38,287 nucleotides of DNA from Pseudomonadota bacterium (GCA_022563655.1 JADFMW010000002.1:1-38287); one strand, 5' to 3'; shown: positions 29,574 through 37,688, counted from the stretch's first letter. A program made the numbers and translations. Notes: generated by a model from the sequence alone, not told the origin.

Positions 29574-30739
29574 TACAGCACCTTGATCTCAGCCTGCAGG
29601 GCGCCCGCCGACTTGATCGCCTGGAGGATCATGATGATATCGCGCGGGCCGACGCCGAGCGCGTTCAGGCCCTCGACCAACTCGTGCAGGCTGACGCCGG
29701 GCGACAACACCGCCATGCGGCGCTCCGTGGCCTCGTCGATCTCGATTTCGGTGCGCGGAACGACGACCGTCGCTGCGCCCTGGGGGGCGAACGGGCCGGG
29801 CTGAGAGACCTGCGGGGTTTCGGTGATGCGGACCGTGAGCTTGCCCTGGGCGATCGCCACGGTGCTGATGCGCACGTTCTCGCCCATCACGATGATGCCC
29901 GAGCGCTCGTCGATCACGACCCGCGCCGGCTGGTCGGGCTCGACCAGGAGCTGCTCGATCTCGGTCAGCAACTTGGCCACCTTATTCTGATAGCGGTCGG
30001 GCACCTGAAGGTGGACCGTGCCGGGGTCGGTTGCCTCCGCGGCGGGCTCGCCGATGCGGGCGTTGATCGCCCGGGCGATGCGGGTGGCGGTGGTGAAGTC
30101 GGGGTTGCGCAGCGCGATGTTGAGGTTTGGCAGGCTGGCCAGATCGAACTCCGATTCGCGCTCGATGATGGCGCCGTTCGGGATTCGCGCGCTCGTCGGC
30201 ACGCCCTGGCTGACGGAGGAGCCCGATGCGCCCGACGCCGCGAAGCCGCCGACCGCGAGCTGGCCCTGGGCGACGGCGTAGACTTCGCTGTCGGCGCCCA
30301 TGAGAGGCGTCACCAGCAGGGTGCCGCCGAGCAGGTTGGTCGCGTCGCCCAGCGCGCTGATGGTGACGTCGATGCGCCTGCCCTGGCGGGCAAAAGACGG
30401 CAATGTCGCGGTCACCATGACCGCGGCGATGTTGGCGGTTTTGAGGTTCAAGCCCCGGGTGTTGACTCCGAGCCGCTCGAGCATGCCAATCAGGCTTTGC
30501 CGGGTGAACGGCGAGTTGTTCAGGCTGTCGCCGGTTCCGTTGAGGCCGACGACGAGGCCGTAGCCGACCAGCTGGTTCTCTCGCACGCCCTCGAAATCGG
30601 CGATGTCTTTGATGCGCGACATGGCGTCCGCGGCGCCGGCGGCGGCGAGGACAAGCAGCGCCGCCAGGGCGCCGAGCACAAGGCGGCGGAGCTTGGTTTG
30701 GCGTGCCTTGGGGGTGAAGAGGGTCGAGTTGCGCTTCAT
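29573..30739 (-). CDS. flgI: Flagellar P-ring protein FlgI
   Basis: 388 aa. A basic N-terminus and signal peptide (LRRLVLGALAALLVLAAAGA, cleaved near ADA-MSRIKD) precede the FlgI core: VRENQLVGYGLVVGLNGTGD, SFARQGRRIDVTISALGDAT, LGGTLLVTPLMGADSEVYAV, and the C-terminal LHELVEGLNALGVGPRDIIM with ILQAIKSAGALQAEIKVL. FlgI forms the periplasmic P-ring bushing. The ATG at 30739 gives a normal signal peptide and a 33-nt leader from the sigma-54 promoter. It heads flgI-flgJ-flgN-flgK-flgL-fliW. Confidence 0.97.
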   Translation of the reverse strand: MKRNSTLFTPKARQTKLRRLVLGALAALLVLAAAGAADAMSRIKDIADFEGVRENQLVGYGLVVGLNGTGDSLNNSPFTRQSLIGMLERLGVNTRGLNLKTANIAAVMVTATLPSFARQGRRIDVTISALGDATNLLGGTLLVTPLMGADSEVYAVAQGQLAVGGFAASGASGSSVSQGVPTSARIPNGAIIERESEFDLASLPNLNIALRNPDFTTATRIARAINARIGEPAAEATDPGTVHLQVPDRYQNKVAKLLTEIEQLLVEPDQPARVVIDERSGIIVMGENVRISTVAIAQGKLTVRITETPQVSQPGPFAPQGAATVVVPRTEIEIDEATERRMAVLSPGVSLHELVEGLNALGVGPRDIIMILQAIKSAGALQAEIKVL

Positions 30740-30781
30740 GGCCGTCGGTCGACTGCTGCTCCGCGGTTCAGGCGTTGCCAA

Positions 30782-30799
30782 TGCGAACCGCGTGCCAAA
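30782..30799 (-). promoter_or_regulatory. Sigma-54 promoter of the flgI operon
   Basis: Minus strand TTTGGCACGCGGTTCGCA; GG and GC are 12 bp apart, and TTGGCACG is the ideal -24 element. Predicted start near 30772. Confidence 0.85.
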
Positions 30800-30882
30800 G
30801 GGCACGGCCTCGCTAAGTCACTGGTTTTGATTGAGTCCTCGCCCGCACCGGAGGCGGCGCTGGCCGGGCGCGCGGCGGGATC

Positions 30883-30897
30883 AGGCAATGGCTGCCA
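30883..30897 (-). promoter_or_regulatory. FlbD (ftr-like) enhancer site for flgI operon, site 1
   Basis: AGGCA-ATGGC-TGCCA: GGCA-N5-TGCC core, about 111-125 bp upstream of the predicted start. Confidence 0.6.
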
Positions 30898-30903
30898 TGG
30901 CGC

Positions 30904-30918
30904 AGGCATATGTTGCCT
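30904..30918 (-). promoter_or_regulatory. FlbD (ftr-like) enhancer site for flgI operon, site 2
   Basis: AGGCA-TATGT-TGCCT, 21 bp (two helical turns) from site 1, about 132-146 bp upstream of the predicted start. The remainder of 30740-31161 shows no gene. Confidence 0.6.
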
Positions 30919-31100
30919 AGTTCGCCGGCCCTGAAAAAAATCTTCGTTATGCCGTTTAATCCGGATGGTCTCGAACCACGCTCCGGGATACAAGCGGCGA
31001 TTGGCGGGTTCCGCTTACGCGCAGCGGTGCCCGATCCGCGCCGCGCCCAACGTTGATAACCGCGCGACCAAATACAGAAATCGGGACTCCTCCGCGGGCA

Positions 31101-31135
31101 GGGGCCGGCGGCCGAGAGGAGGCACCGCCGGCCCC
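31101..31135. terminator. GC-rich hairpin downstream of the small exported-protein gene
   Basis: 11-bp inverted repeat GGGGCCGGCGG / CCGCCGGCCCC with a 13-nt loop, 27 bp past the stop of the gene at 31162-31410. No T-tract follows on the minus strand. Confidence 0.45.
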
Positions 31136-31161
31136 GCGCGCTCGCACGTCATACGGTTTTT

Positions 31162-31410
31162 TTACATGCCGCCGAGAATGATCCTCGTTGCCTCGGCCAG
31201 GCTCTTGACAGCGGCTTTGTGGTCCCCGCTGCCGTGCTGGGCCATGCCCTGGTCGCGCAGCCTTTTCACGTCGGCGGTTTGGGCCGCGCTCAGGTTGCCC
31301 TTGGCTATGGCCGCGTCGATGGCCTTGCCTTGTTTCGGGCAGTAATACGCTGAAGCCGGCGCCGACAACGCCATCAGAATGGCGGCAACGAATAGCGACC
31401 GTGCAATCAT
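31162..31410 (-). CDS. Small exported protein of unknown function
   Basis: 82 aa. The signal peptide (ARSLFVAAILMALSAPASA) is cleaved before YYCPKQGKAID. The mature part is a short helical domain (AKGNLSAAQTADVKRLRDQG, KAAVKSLAEATRIILGGM) with one cysteine. I do not recognise a named family. The ATG at 31410 is well supported: GAGGAGG five to eight bases upstream. It sits alone between flgI and fliX. Confidence 0.8.
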   Translation of the reverse strand: MIARSLFVAAILMALSAPASAYYCPKQGKAIDAAIAKGNLSAAQTADVKRLRDQGMAQHGSGDHKAAVKSLAEATRIILGGM

Positions 31411-31672
31411 GGATTCCTCCTCAAGTTTTCCGATTATGGTTGATGTCAGCGGGAAGCCAAAGGCTTTACCCGAGATTCCCCGGATGACCACTCGCGGTCA
31501 CCGGTAGCGTAGCAAAAATGGCGGTCGAAGGCGAATCCGGTCCCGGTCCGGAAGTTTGCATGGCGATCTCCTATGTTGATTGTCCAGAGCGGCACGCCGG
31601 CGGCGCGTCGGGGTGAATCATCACGCGGCTGTTGGGGAATTGACCTTCGTTCGCGCGGCTGGGCCCGTGTGC

Positions 31673-31687
31673 TTAACACGTTTTTAA
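31673..31687 (+). promoter_or_regulatory. Perfect CtrA box upstream of fliX
   Basis: TTAA-CACGTTT-TTAA followed by CC: an exact TTAA-N7-TTAACC. It lies 67-82 bp before the fliX ATG. A GAATC (CcrM-type) lies about 57 bp further upstream. The rest of 31411-31754 shows no gene. Confidence 0.85.
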
Positions 31688-31754
31688 CCGTACTCGGCGA
31701 TGTTGGCGCCTGCGGTTGCACCTCAACGGCAGCACCGGTCAACATTCGCAAACT

Positions 31755-32174
31755 ATGAAGATCACCGGTCCTGGTCCCATCCGCCCGACGACGACACGCC
31801 CGAGCCGGGTTTCGCGCGGCGCCAAGAGCGCCGAATTCTCGAGCCAGGTTTTGCGTGAGTCGGAGGCTGCGAACCATGTCGTCCCGGTTACGACGGTGGG
31901 CGCGCTCGGCGGCCTGCTCGCCGCGCAGGAGGTGCCTGATGCGACCGATGACCGCTCGCGCGGCATCGCCCGCGGCGCCGACCTGCTCGACCGGCTCGAC
32001 GAGATCCGCCACGCGCTGCTCAGCGGCACCATCGCGCGCGAGAGGCTCGTCGAGCTGCGGCGCCACGTGCAAGCGCAGAGAACGGCGTTCGACGACGCGC
32101 GCCTGGACGCGGTGCTCGACGAAATCGATCTCAGGGCCTCGGTTGAGCTTGCCAAGCTCGGTATAACACCCTGA
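31755..32174 (+). CDS. fliX: Flagellar assembly regulator FliX
   Basis: 139 aa. It begins MKITGPGPIRPTTTRPSRVS, the FliX N-terminal K-(V/I)-x-GPG pattern, and ends with the conserved helical domain (LLDRLDEIRHALLSGTIARE, DDARLDAVLDEIDLRASVEL, AKL). In Caulobacter FliX links completion of the early basal body to FlbD activity: it binds FlbD and prevents premature activation, then licenses it. This fits the degenerate receiver of FlbD here. It lies near and divergent from flgI, as in Caulobacter, and under a perfect CtrA box. Confidence 0.93.
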   Translation: MKITGPGPIRPTTTRPSRVSRGAKSAEFSSQVLRESEAANHVVPVTTVGALGGLLAAQEVPDATDDRSRGIARGADLLDRLDEIRHALLSGTIARERLVELRRHVQAQRTAFDDARLDAVLDEIDLRASVELAKLGITP

Positions 32175-32175
32175 A

Positions 32176-32192
32176 CCCGGCACAGGGCCGGG
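32176..32192 (+). terminator. Hairpin just after fliX
   Basis: CCCGGC-ACAGG-GCCGGG starts 2 bp past the fliX stop. No T-tract follows, so termination is uncertain. Confidence 0.35.
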
Positions 32193-32311
32193 AACGAACC
32201 CCGGCGCGTGCACAATGGCTTGCGGTTGCCGGCGAAGGCCCATATATAGTCCGCCGAGAAACGTACCTATGGACCGCTCAGTCGAGCCGGTTCGCGCGGG
32301 GGAGCTTTAAG

Positions 32312-32731
32312 ATGCGGCAGCGGTTGCCTCTCGATTATCATCCATCGGGGGACGAGCCGTTCATGAACTCGAGGCAGCTCGAGTATTTTCGCTGGAAGCT
32401 GCTCAGATGGCGCGAAGAGCTGCTGGCCGACACGACCCAGACGCTCAAGCATCTCAAGGAGGAGAACGAGCACGAGCCCGACTTCGCCGACCGCGCGTCG
32501 GTCGAAACCGAACGCGCGCTCGAGCTGCGGACGCGCGACCGCGAGCGCAAGCTCGTCGCCAAAATCGATGCCGCCCTCAAGCGGATAGAGGACGGCACCT
32601 ACGGTTATTGTGAACAGACGGGCGCGCCGATCAGCCTGCGCCGGCTACAGGCCCGCCCCATCGCCACGCTCGGCATCGACGCTCAGAAACGCCACGAGCG
32701 GCGCGAAAAGCACTATCGTAACGACGGCTGA
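32312..32731 (+). CDS. dksA: RNA polymerase-binding transcription factor DksA
   Basis: 139 aa. The coiled-coil region (FRWKLLRWREELLADTTQTL ... DFADRASVETERALELRTRD) and C-terminal region (RIEDGTYGYCEQTGAPISLR, RLQARPIATLGIDAQKRHER) match DksA. DksA binds in the RNAP secondary channel and works with ppGpp. The zinc-finger region has one cysteine rather than four; alphaproteobacterial DksA often reads CEETGEPI...RPIATL in the same way. The ATG at 32312 has GGAG seven bases upstream. Confidence 0.93.
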   Translation: MRQRLPLDYHPSGDEPFMNSRQLEYFRWKLLRWREELLADTTQTLKHLKEENEHEPDFADRASVETERALELRTRDRERKLVAKIDAALKRIEDGTYGYCEQTGAPISLRRLQARPIATLGIDAQKRHERREKHYRNDG

Positions 32732-32756
32732 CGCCGCGGCCGAACGCGGCCTCCCT

Positions 32757-33002
32757 TTAGTACCTTTCCAGCTCGGCGAAATCGCGATAATTGCGTAACG
32801 GCGTGCGGACGTACACGGTGTACCTGCCCGTCGGATCCTGGTAGGCCGACGTGCTCGTGCTCGCCAAGTACAGCGGCCCGCGACCGATATCGATCGCCGC
32901 ATCCGTACGGGCGCTCGCGTGAGGATCAAGCGCGAGGAACCCGACTCCGATCATCCAACCGCTGAGCAGGAACGCGATGATAACGACAGTTTGACGTAAC
33001 AT
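32757..33002 (-). CDS. Small membrane-anchored or exported protein, unknown function
   Basis: 81 aa. An N-terminal hydrophobic segment (TVVIIAFLLSGWMIGVGFLA) precedes a polar C-terminus (SAYQDPTGRYTVYVRTPLRN). I recognise no family. It converges on dksA. Two CRP-type palindromes lie 94-151 bp upstream of the ATG, so it is probably the regulated gene. Confidence 0.65.
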   Translation of the reverse strand: MLRQTVVIIAFLLSGWMIGVGFLALDPHASARTDAAIDIGRGPLYLASTSTSAYQDPTGRYTVYVRTPLRNYRDFAELERY

Positions 33003-33095
33003 TGCTCTTCCTCCTTCTGCGCGGCCCGGCGACCACCCTTGCGGTGTCGTCGTCGCGTCTTGTTAGGAAATATGCGCCGAGATTGCACTTCTGCA

Positions 33096-33111
33096 AGTGA
33101 CGGCAATCACA
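33096..33111. promoter_or_regulatory. CRP/FNR-family palindrome 1
   Basis: AGTGA-CGGCAA-TCACA, one mismatch from TGTGA-N6-TCACA, 94 bp upstream of the small membrane-protein gene at 32757-33002. Confidence 0.55.
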
Positions 33112-33137
33112 GAAAGAACATAATACTCGGCGATATT

Positions 33138-33153
33138 TGTGATGGCCGTCACA
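33138..33153. promoter_or_regulatory. CRP/FNR-family palindrome 2
   Basis: Perfect TGTGA-TGGCCG-TCACA, centred 42 bp (four helical turns) from palindrome 1. The remainder of the 33003-33267 gap shows no gene. Confidence 0.65.
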
Positions 33154-33267
33154 TCTTAGCGGTTTTTACGCCGAAATAGCGCTGAACGCGGCCGCCACGA
33201 CGCGCGGCCAAGGGCGGGCACGAGTCCTACAAACTCGCACCGACCCGACAAACCGGTATCGATCGGC

Positions 33268-33972
33268 TCAGGTCAGCAAGTCCGCGAGTTCGGCCATATC
33301 CGAAACCACGACGTCGGGTTCGTGTCGCGTCCGGCCGAACGGGCGGTCCCGCCTATTGATGAACGCCGCGCGCATGCCGAACGCCTTGGCGCCGATACAA
33401 TCGAAGGCGTGACTGGCAACATGCATGATCTCGAGGCGATCCACCCCCAGCGTCCTTGCCGCGTTCTCGTAAGTCTTGTGGTGGGGCTTGAAATAGCCGG
33501 CATCCTGAACGGAGATGGTGTGGTCGAACTTGAAGCCGATATGCGGCTCGGCCGCCTCCAGCATGTCGCGATCGCCGTTCGAAAGGATCGCCAGTCTGTA
33601 GTCGGCCGCCAAGCGTTCGAGCGCCGGCACGACTTCCGGAAAGGGCTTTAGGCGCTCGATTTCGGACACCAGCCGTTCGACCTCTTCGCTGGTATGGGGG
33701 ACGCCGGCGCGTTCAAGGGTATAGCTCACGGCGCGATGGCCGATCTCTCGATAAGGCGTATGCCCGCGGTCGCACAGCGCATCGATCATCGAATTCTCGA
33801 AATGCGTCCGCCGCCACCAGGTCACGAATCTATTCGGGTCGCCATCCCATCCCTTGCTTTTGAGCAGGGGCGCGGCGGCCTCGCGAAGACCCGCCTGCAT
33901 GTCGACGATGGTTCCATACAGATCGAAGGTAAGGACCTTGATCTCGCGCTTTAGAAGCCCGATGTCGGCCAT
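33268..33972 (-). CDS. HAD-superfamily hydrolase, haloacid dehalogenase type II-like
   Basis: 234 aa. HAD motif I is FDLYGTIVD with the Asp nucleophile near residue 16. Motif II is LAILSNGD. The Lys is in DAGYFKPHHKTYE, and motif III is HVASHAFDCIGAKAFG. The DLYGT form and S-x-x-x-D-x-x-GAKAFG are typical of 2-haloacid dehalogenase-type enzymes, though many members act on other substrates. The ATG at 33972 (MADIGLLKRE) has GGAAGG upstream; an ATG 17 codons earlier lacks a ribosome binding site. It is unrelated to flagella. Confidence 0.87.
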   Translation of the reverse strand: MADIGLLKREIKVLTFDLYGTIVDMQAGLREAAAPLLKSKGWDGDPNRFVTWWRRTHFENSMIDALCDRGHTPYREIGHRAVSYTLERAGVPHTSEEVERLVSEIERLKPFPEVVPALERLAADYRLAILSNGDRDMLEAAEPHIGFKFDHTISVQDAGYFKPHHKTYENAARTLGVDRLEIMHVASHAFDCIGAKAFGMRAAFINRRDRPFGRTRHEPDVVVSDMAELADLLT

Positions 33973-34193
33973 CGTTAGGCGCCTTCCTGTCTTCCGGGTC
34001 TCGCGAGCGATGTCGGCTTCCATGGCGGCGGCGACCCGCGCGTCCGAGCGGCTGGGGCCGGCTGGAATGCCTAGCCGAGTCGGACGGTGTCATCACCGGC
34101 AATGATACCATGGAGCGTCGGCTGTCCGCCTCCGCCCTCGCGGCCGTCGATGCGTGCGCCGGACCTGCCAGCTAGCCACGGCCCGTCAAGCCG

Positions 34194-34958
34194 TCAGAAC
34201 GGGTAGATGATGTCGAAGATTTCCTGGCCGTAACGCGGCTGCTGTACGTCGCTCAGGGTGCCGCGGCCACCATAGATGATGCGCGCCTCGGCGATCTGGT
34301 CGTGGCGCACGGTGTTGTCGGAGTCGATGTCTTCGCGGCGCACGACGCCGATGACGGAAAGCTCGCGCACCTCGAAGTTGACGCGCACCTGCTGCGTGCC
34401 GTGGATTACCAGGTTGCCGTTGGGCAGCACCTGCGTGACGACCGCGGCGATGCGCAGGTTGATCTCCTCCTTTCGCCCGATCTGGCCGGCGCCGCTGCTC
34501 TTCGAGTCGCTGCCGAAGTCGATCAGATTGCTGGGAACGATCCCTTCGGGGAAGATCTTGCTGAGCTGTGTCTCGAACCCGAAGAAGCCGCCGAGCGAAG
34601 CGCCCTCGTCGTTGTCGCGCGTGCGCGACGTCGAGTTGTTGACGCTGGCGTCGTCGTCGATCTGGATCAGCACGGTGAGGATGTCGCCGATGCGGTGCGC
34701 GCGCTGATCCTTGAAGAAGGTGCGCGCGCCGGCGCGCCACAGCGAGTTGGCGTGGAACCTGGCTATCGCCGGCTGCGGCATCGGCAGGCTCACGGGACGG
34801 TAGCCGGATTTGAGCGTGGGGTTCTCGATGGGTTCTAGTTCCGGCGTGTTTCCCACCGCGGCGAGGCGGTCGACCATGGTGCAGCCGGCGAGAGTCAGCG
34901 CGCCGACGATCGCCAGCGCGAGGCAACGCAAACCCGCCGCGCTGGGCGAGGAGGTCAT
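34194..34958 (-). CDS. flgH: Flagellar L-ring lipoprotein FlgH
   Basis: 254 aa. A lipoprotein signal with lipobox LTLAGC at about residues 21-26 precedes the FlgH core: SLWRAGARTFFKDQRAHRIG, DILTVLIQIDDDASVNNSTS, VLPNGNLVIHGTQQVRVNFE and IAEARIIYGGRGTLSDVQQP with the terminal GQEIFDIIYPF. It forms the outer-membrane L-ring. Its ATG overlaps the flgA stop (ATGA). It is the last gene of flgF-flgG-flgA-flgH. Confidence 0.96.
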   Translation of the reverse strand: MTSSPSAAGLRCLALAIVGALTLAGCTMVDRLAAVGNTPELEPIENPTLKSGYRPVSLPMPQPAIARFHANSLWRAGARTFFKDQRAHRIGDILTVLIQIDDDASVNNSTSRTRDNDEGASLGGFFGFETQLSKIFPEGIVPSNLIDFGSDSKSSGAGQIGRKEEINLRIAAVVTQVLPNGNLVIHGTQQVRVNFEVRELSVIGVVRREDIDSDNTVRHDQIAEARIIYGGRGTLSDVQQPRYGQEIFDIIYPF

Positions 34959-36025
34959 CGCTGGTTCGCTCCCGCCACCCGGGCGTCGAGGCGCGGCGGA
35001 GCGCCAAGGCCGGCAACGGTCACCAGGGAGCTGCCCGACACCGTGGCTTCCACGACCACCTTGGTTTGGCTGTTGAGAACGCGGATCGTTTCGCCCATGG
35101 CCCCGTCCTCGAGCGCGCGCCCCGGCGCGGCGAGCACCATCGCCGGCGTGCGATAGGTCATGGTGACGCTGCTGCCTTTCGCCACCACGATGGGGATGCG
35201 CACGTCGCCGGCGCGGATCGGCTCACCCGGCCTGAGCGTGCGCCGCGGCGTGCGGCCGATGAGATCGGCGGGGTCGGTGATGACCGTCGCAGGCAGCCGG
35301 TCGGCGCGCACCTCGATCCAATCGATGTCGTCCTCGCCGATGACCTCGCCCCGGCGCACGGACTGGAGCAGCACCGGCGCCTCGATGACCTCGAATGCGC
35401 GGCCGATTACCTTGGTGCGCAACGTACGCGAGGAGCCGCCCGAGGCCACGAGCGTGACGCTGAAGCGGCCGTTGCGGGGGTCGTATGCGAGGTTCTCGAC
35501 GTCGAGCGCGGCGGCGTCCATATCGGTCGGCAAGTGAAACTCCTGCACGCGATTTGACAGCTCGACGCGCAGGTTCTTGCCCGGCACTATGTCGGCCAGC
35601 GCTAGAAGCAGGCGGTCCTCGATGTCGGCGGGGGCGATGCGCCGGCTGGCGCGCTGCACGATGACACGGTCGAGGCCGTGAAGTGGCCGCCAATCAAGCC
35701 CGCTCGCCCGCGCGACCGCGTAAATCTGCGGCACGCCGATGATCATGCGCTGGCCGGGCTCGGGTGCCCGCGCGACCACGGCGTCGGCGGCGCTCGCGGC
35801 GCCGTCGAGCACGTCGCCGAGGGTGACCACGTTGGCGTCGACCACGACGCGGGCGCGCAACCGCAGCTCGGGCGCCCGCGCGGCCACGGCGTCGTCGAGC
35901 ACGTCGTCGAGGGTGACCACGTTGGCGTCGACCACGACGCGGGCGCGCAACCTCAGCTCGGCCGCCTGGGCGGCGGCGGCGGCGAGCAGCATGACGGCGG
36001 CGAGGCCGAGAAGGCGTGGGCTCAT
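34955..36025 (-). CDS. flgA: P-ring assembly chaperone FlgA, with duplicated N-terminal unit
   Basis: 356 aa. A signal peptide (to about residue 22) is followed by the SAF/FlgA C-terminal domains (VIEAPVLLQSVRRGEVIGED, RRTLRPGEPIRAGDVRIPIV, KGSSVTMTYRTPAMVLAAPG, GETIRVLNSQTKVVVEATVS). FlgA helps FlgI polymerise around the rod in the periplasm. The first strand unit ELRLRARVVVDANVVTL occurs twice (residues 23 and 53), from a 90-bp tandem duplication. The ATG at 36025 has GGGAG seven bases upstream. Confidence 0.95.
   Translation of the reverse strand: MSPRLLGLAAVMLLAAAAAQAAELRLRARVVVDANVVTLDDVLDDAVAARAPELRLRARVVVDANVVTLGDVLDGAASAADAVVARAPEPGQRMIIGVPQIYAVARASGLDWRPLHGLDRVIVQRASRRIAPADIEDRLLLALADIVPGKNLRVELSNRVQEFHLPTDMDAAALDVENLAYDPRNGRFSVTLVASGGSSRTLRTKVIGRAFEVIEAPVLLQSVRRGEVIGEDDIDWIEVRADRLPATVITDPADLIGRTPRRTLRPGEPIRAGDVRIPIVVAKGSSVTMTYRTPAMVLAAPGRALEDGAMGETIRVLNSQTKVVVEATVSGSSLVTVAGLGAPPRLDARVAGANQR
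35780..35959. repeat. 90-bp tandem duplication in flgA
   Basis: Two units of 30 codons (35870-35959 and 35780-35869). The 50-60 bp around GTGACCACGTTGGCGTCGAC are nearly identical; the remaining part has drifted by small indels. Confidence 0.88.
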
Positions 36026-36036
36026 GGCTTATCTCC

Positions 36037-36822
36037 CTAACGCAGCTGGCTCACCGCCGCCATCATCTCGTCGGCGGTGGTGATGACCTTTGAGTTCAAT
36101 TCGTAGGCGCGCTGCGCGTTGATCAAGCTCGTGATCTCCGACACCGCATTGACATTCGAGGTCTCGAGGAACCCTTGCTGGAGGGTGCCGTAGCCGGTCG
36201 AGCCGGGGCTGCCGGCGGTGGCCCCGCCCGAGGACGGCGTTTCAAGCAACAGGTTGCCGCCGATGGCCTCGAGGCCGGCATCGTTGGGGAACGTGACCAG
36301 CTCGAGTTGGCCCACGTTCTGCGGCTGCACCTGCCCGTCGAGCTTGACCTGCACCTCGCCGCTGGCGTTGATGCTGATGTCCTTGGCCTCGGCCGGGATG
36401 GTGATGCCCGGGCCGACGGTGAAGCCGTCGAGAGTGACGATCTGTCCTTGGGCGCTGATCTGGAATGTGCCGGCGCGGGTGTAGGCGTCGTCGCCGCTGG
36501 GCAACTCGATGCGGAAGAACCCCTTGCCCTGGATGGCGAGGTCAAGGCTGTTGCCGGTCGAGATCAGGTTCCCTTGCTCGGTGATGCGGTAGACCGCCGC
36601 CGTCTTGACGCCGACGCCGATCTGCACCCCGGATGGCAGGATCGTGCCGGCGTCGGACGACGTCGCGCCGATTTGCTTCAGGTTCTGGTACAGCAGATCC
36701 TGGAACTCGGGCCGCTGGCGCTTGAACCCGGTGGTGTTCATGTTGGCGATGTTGTTGGCGATGACGTCGACGTTGGTCTGTTGGGCCAACATTCCGGTCG
36801 ACGCGATACTTAGGGATTTCAC
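36037..36822 (-). CDS. flgG: Distal rod protein FlgG
   Basis: 261 aa, standard length. The N-terminus is SLSIASTGMLAQQTNVDVIA and NNIANMNTTGFKRQRPEFQD. The middle has LDLAIQGKGFFRIELPSGDD and AYTRAGTFQISAQGQIVTLD. The C-terminus is FLETSNVNAVSEITSLINAQ and RAYELNSKVITTADEMMAAV. It forms the distal rod. The start is GTG at 36822, with AAGGAGG eight bases upstream. Confidence 0.98.
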   Translation of the reverse strand: MKSLSIASTGMLAQQTNVDVIANNIANMNTTGFKRQRPEFQDLLYQNLKQIGATSSDAGTILPSGVQIGVGVKTAAVYRITEQGNLISTGNSLDLAIQGKGFFRIELPSGDDAYTRAGTFQISAQGQIVTLDGFTVGPGITIPAEAKDISINASGEVQVKLDGQVQPQNVGQLELVTFPNDAGLEAIGGNLLLETPSSGGATAGSPGSTGYGTLQQGFLETSNVNAVSEITSLINAQRAYELNSKVITTADEMMAAVSQLR

Positions 36823-36879
36823 CGCACGATCCTCCTTTGGTGATACCGGGCCGGGCCGGCGCTCGGTCGCCGCCCGTGT

Positions 36880-37605
36880 TCAGACGTTCTGGCTGACATT
36901 GGCAAGGCTGCTGATCGCCTGGTTCCTGAGTTCATCCTGGCGGTCGGCGAAGGTCTGCGCCGCCTGATAGGCGCGCAGGAGCGAGATCATCCGCGTCATC
37001 TCGACGATCGGTTGGACGTTCGAGCCCTCGAGGGAACCCTGGACGACCTTGGCGTCGGTGGCCGGCAACGGCGTGGCCTCGGTCGCGTAGAGGCCGGCGC
37101 CCTGCTTGACCAGGGTGCCGGGATCCTCGAAGAAAACGAGCCCGAGACGGCCGATCTCGCCGGTCTCCGACGTGACCGTGCCCTTGGAGTCGATCCTGAT
37201 CTCGGTGTCGCCCGGAATCGTCAGGATGGGGAATCCGTCGTCGCCGAGGACGAGGTGGCCGTCGCTGGTGACCAGGGCGCCGTCGGCGTCGAGTTCGAAA
37301 TGCCCGGCGCGCGTGAAGCGTATGCCGTCCGGCGTGTCGACCTGGAAAAAGGCGTCGCCACGAATCGCCACGTCGAGGGCATTGCCCGTCGCCGTGATCG
37401 GGCCTTCCGATAGATCGATCGCGACCGCGAAGTCCTTGACGAAGGCGAGTTCCTGGCCGTCGATCTCCTGCATATAGGTCTCGAACAACACCCGCTCTTC
37501 CTTGTAGGCGGTGGTGTTGACGTTGGCGATGTTATGGGCGATGACATCCATCTGGCGGCGCAGCGCCGTGTTCAGCGAGAGCACCAGCAGGACGGTGTTT
37601 TCCAT
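36880..37605 (-). CDS. flgF: Proximal rod protein FlgF
   Basis: 241 aa. The N-terminus MENTVLLVLSLNTALRRQMD and VIAHNIANVNTTAYKEERVL is followed by LDVAIRGDAFFQVDTPDGIR and FTRAGHFELDADGALVTSDG. The C-terminus is GSLEGSNVQPIVEMTRMISL with LRAYQAAQTFADRQDELRNQ. The ATG at 37605 has GAGGAAAG upstream; upstream methionines have no family support. It heads flgF-flgG-flgA-flgH under sigma-54 control. Confidence 0.97.
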   Translation of the reverse strand: MENTVLLVLSLNTALRRQMDVIAHNIANVNTTAYKEERVLFETYMQEIDGQELAFVKDFAVAIDLSEGPITATGNALDVAIRGDAFFQVDTPDGIRFTRAGHFELDADGALVTSDGHLVLGDDGFPILTIPGDTEIRIDSKGTVTSETGEIGRLGLVFFEDPGTLVKQGAGLYATEATPLPATDAKVVQGSLEGSNVQPIVEMTRMISLLRAYQAAQTFADRQDELRNQAISSLANVSQNV

Positions 37606-37672
37606 GTCATCTTTCCTCGCCATTATGTCGTGCCGCTCGGGTGCTTGCGCACCGCGTGGCGTGACTCGTGCT

Positions 37673-37688
37673 GCACGCGTCGTGCCAA
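37673..37688 (-). promoter_or_regulatory. Sigma-54 promoter of flgF-flgG-flgA-flgH
   Basis: Minus strand TTGGCACGACGCGTGC(A): ideal -24 TTGGCACG and GC exactly 12 bp on. Predicted start near 37662, a 57-nt leader. Confidence 0.85.

Noticed and set aside
30961..31100. tRNA-like sequence (GGTCTCGAACCA)
   Set aside because: Only a T-arm-like string; no acceptor stem or anticodon arm could be folded.
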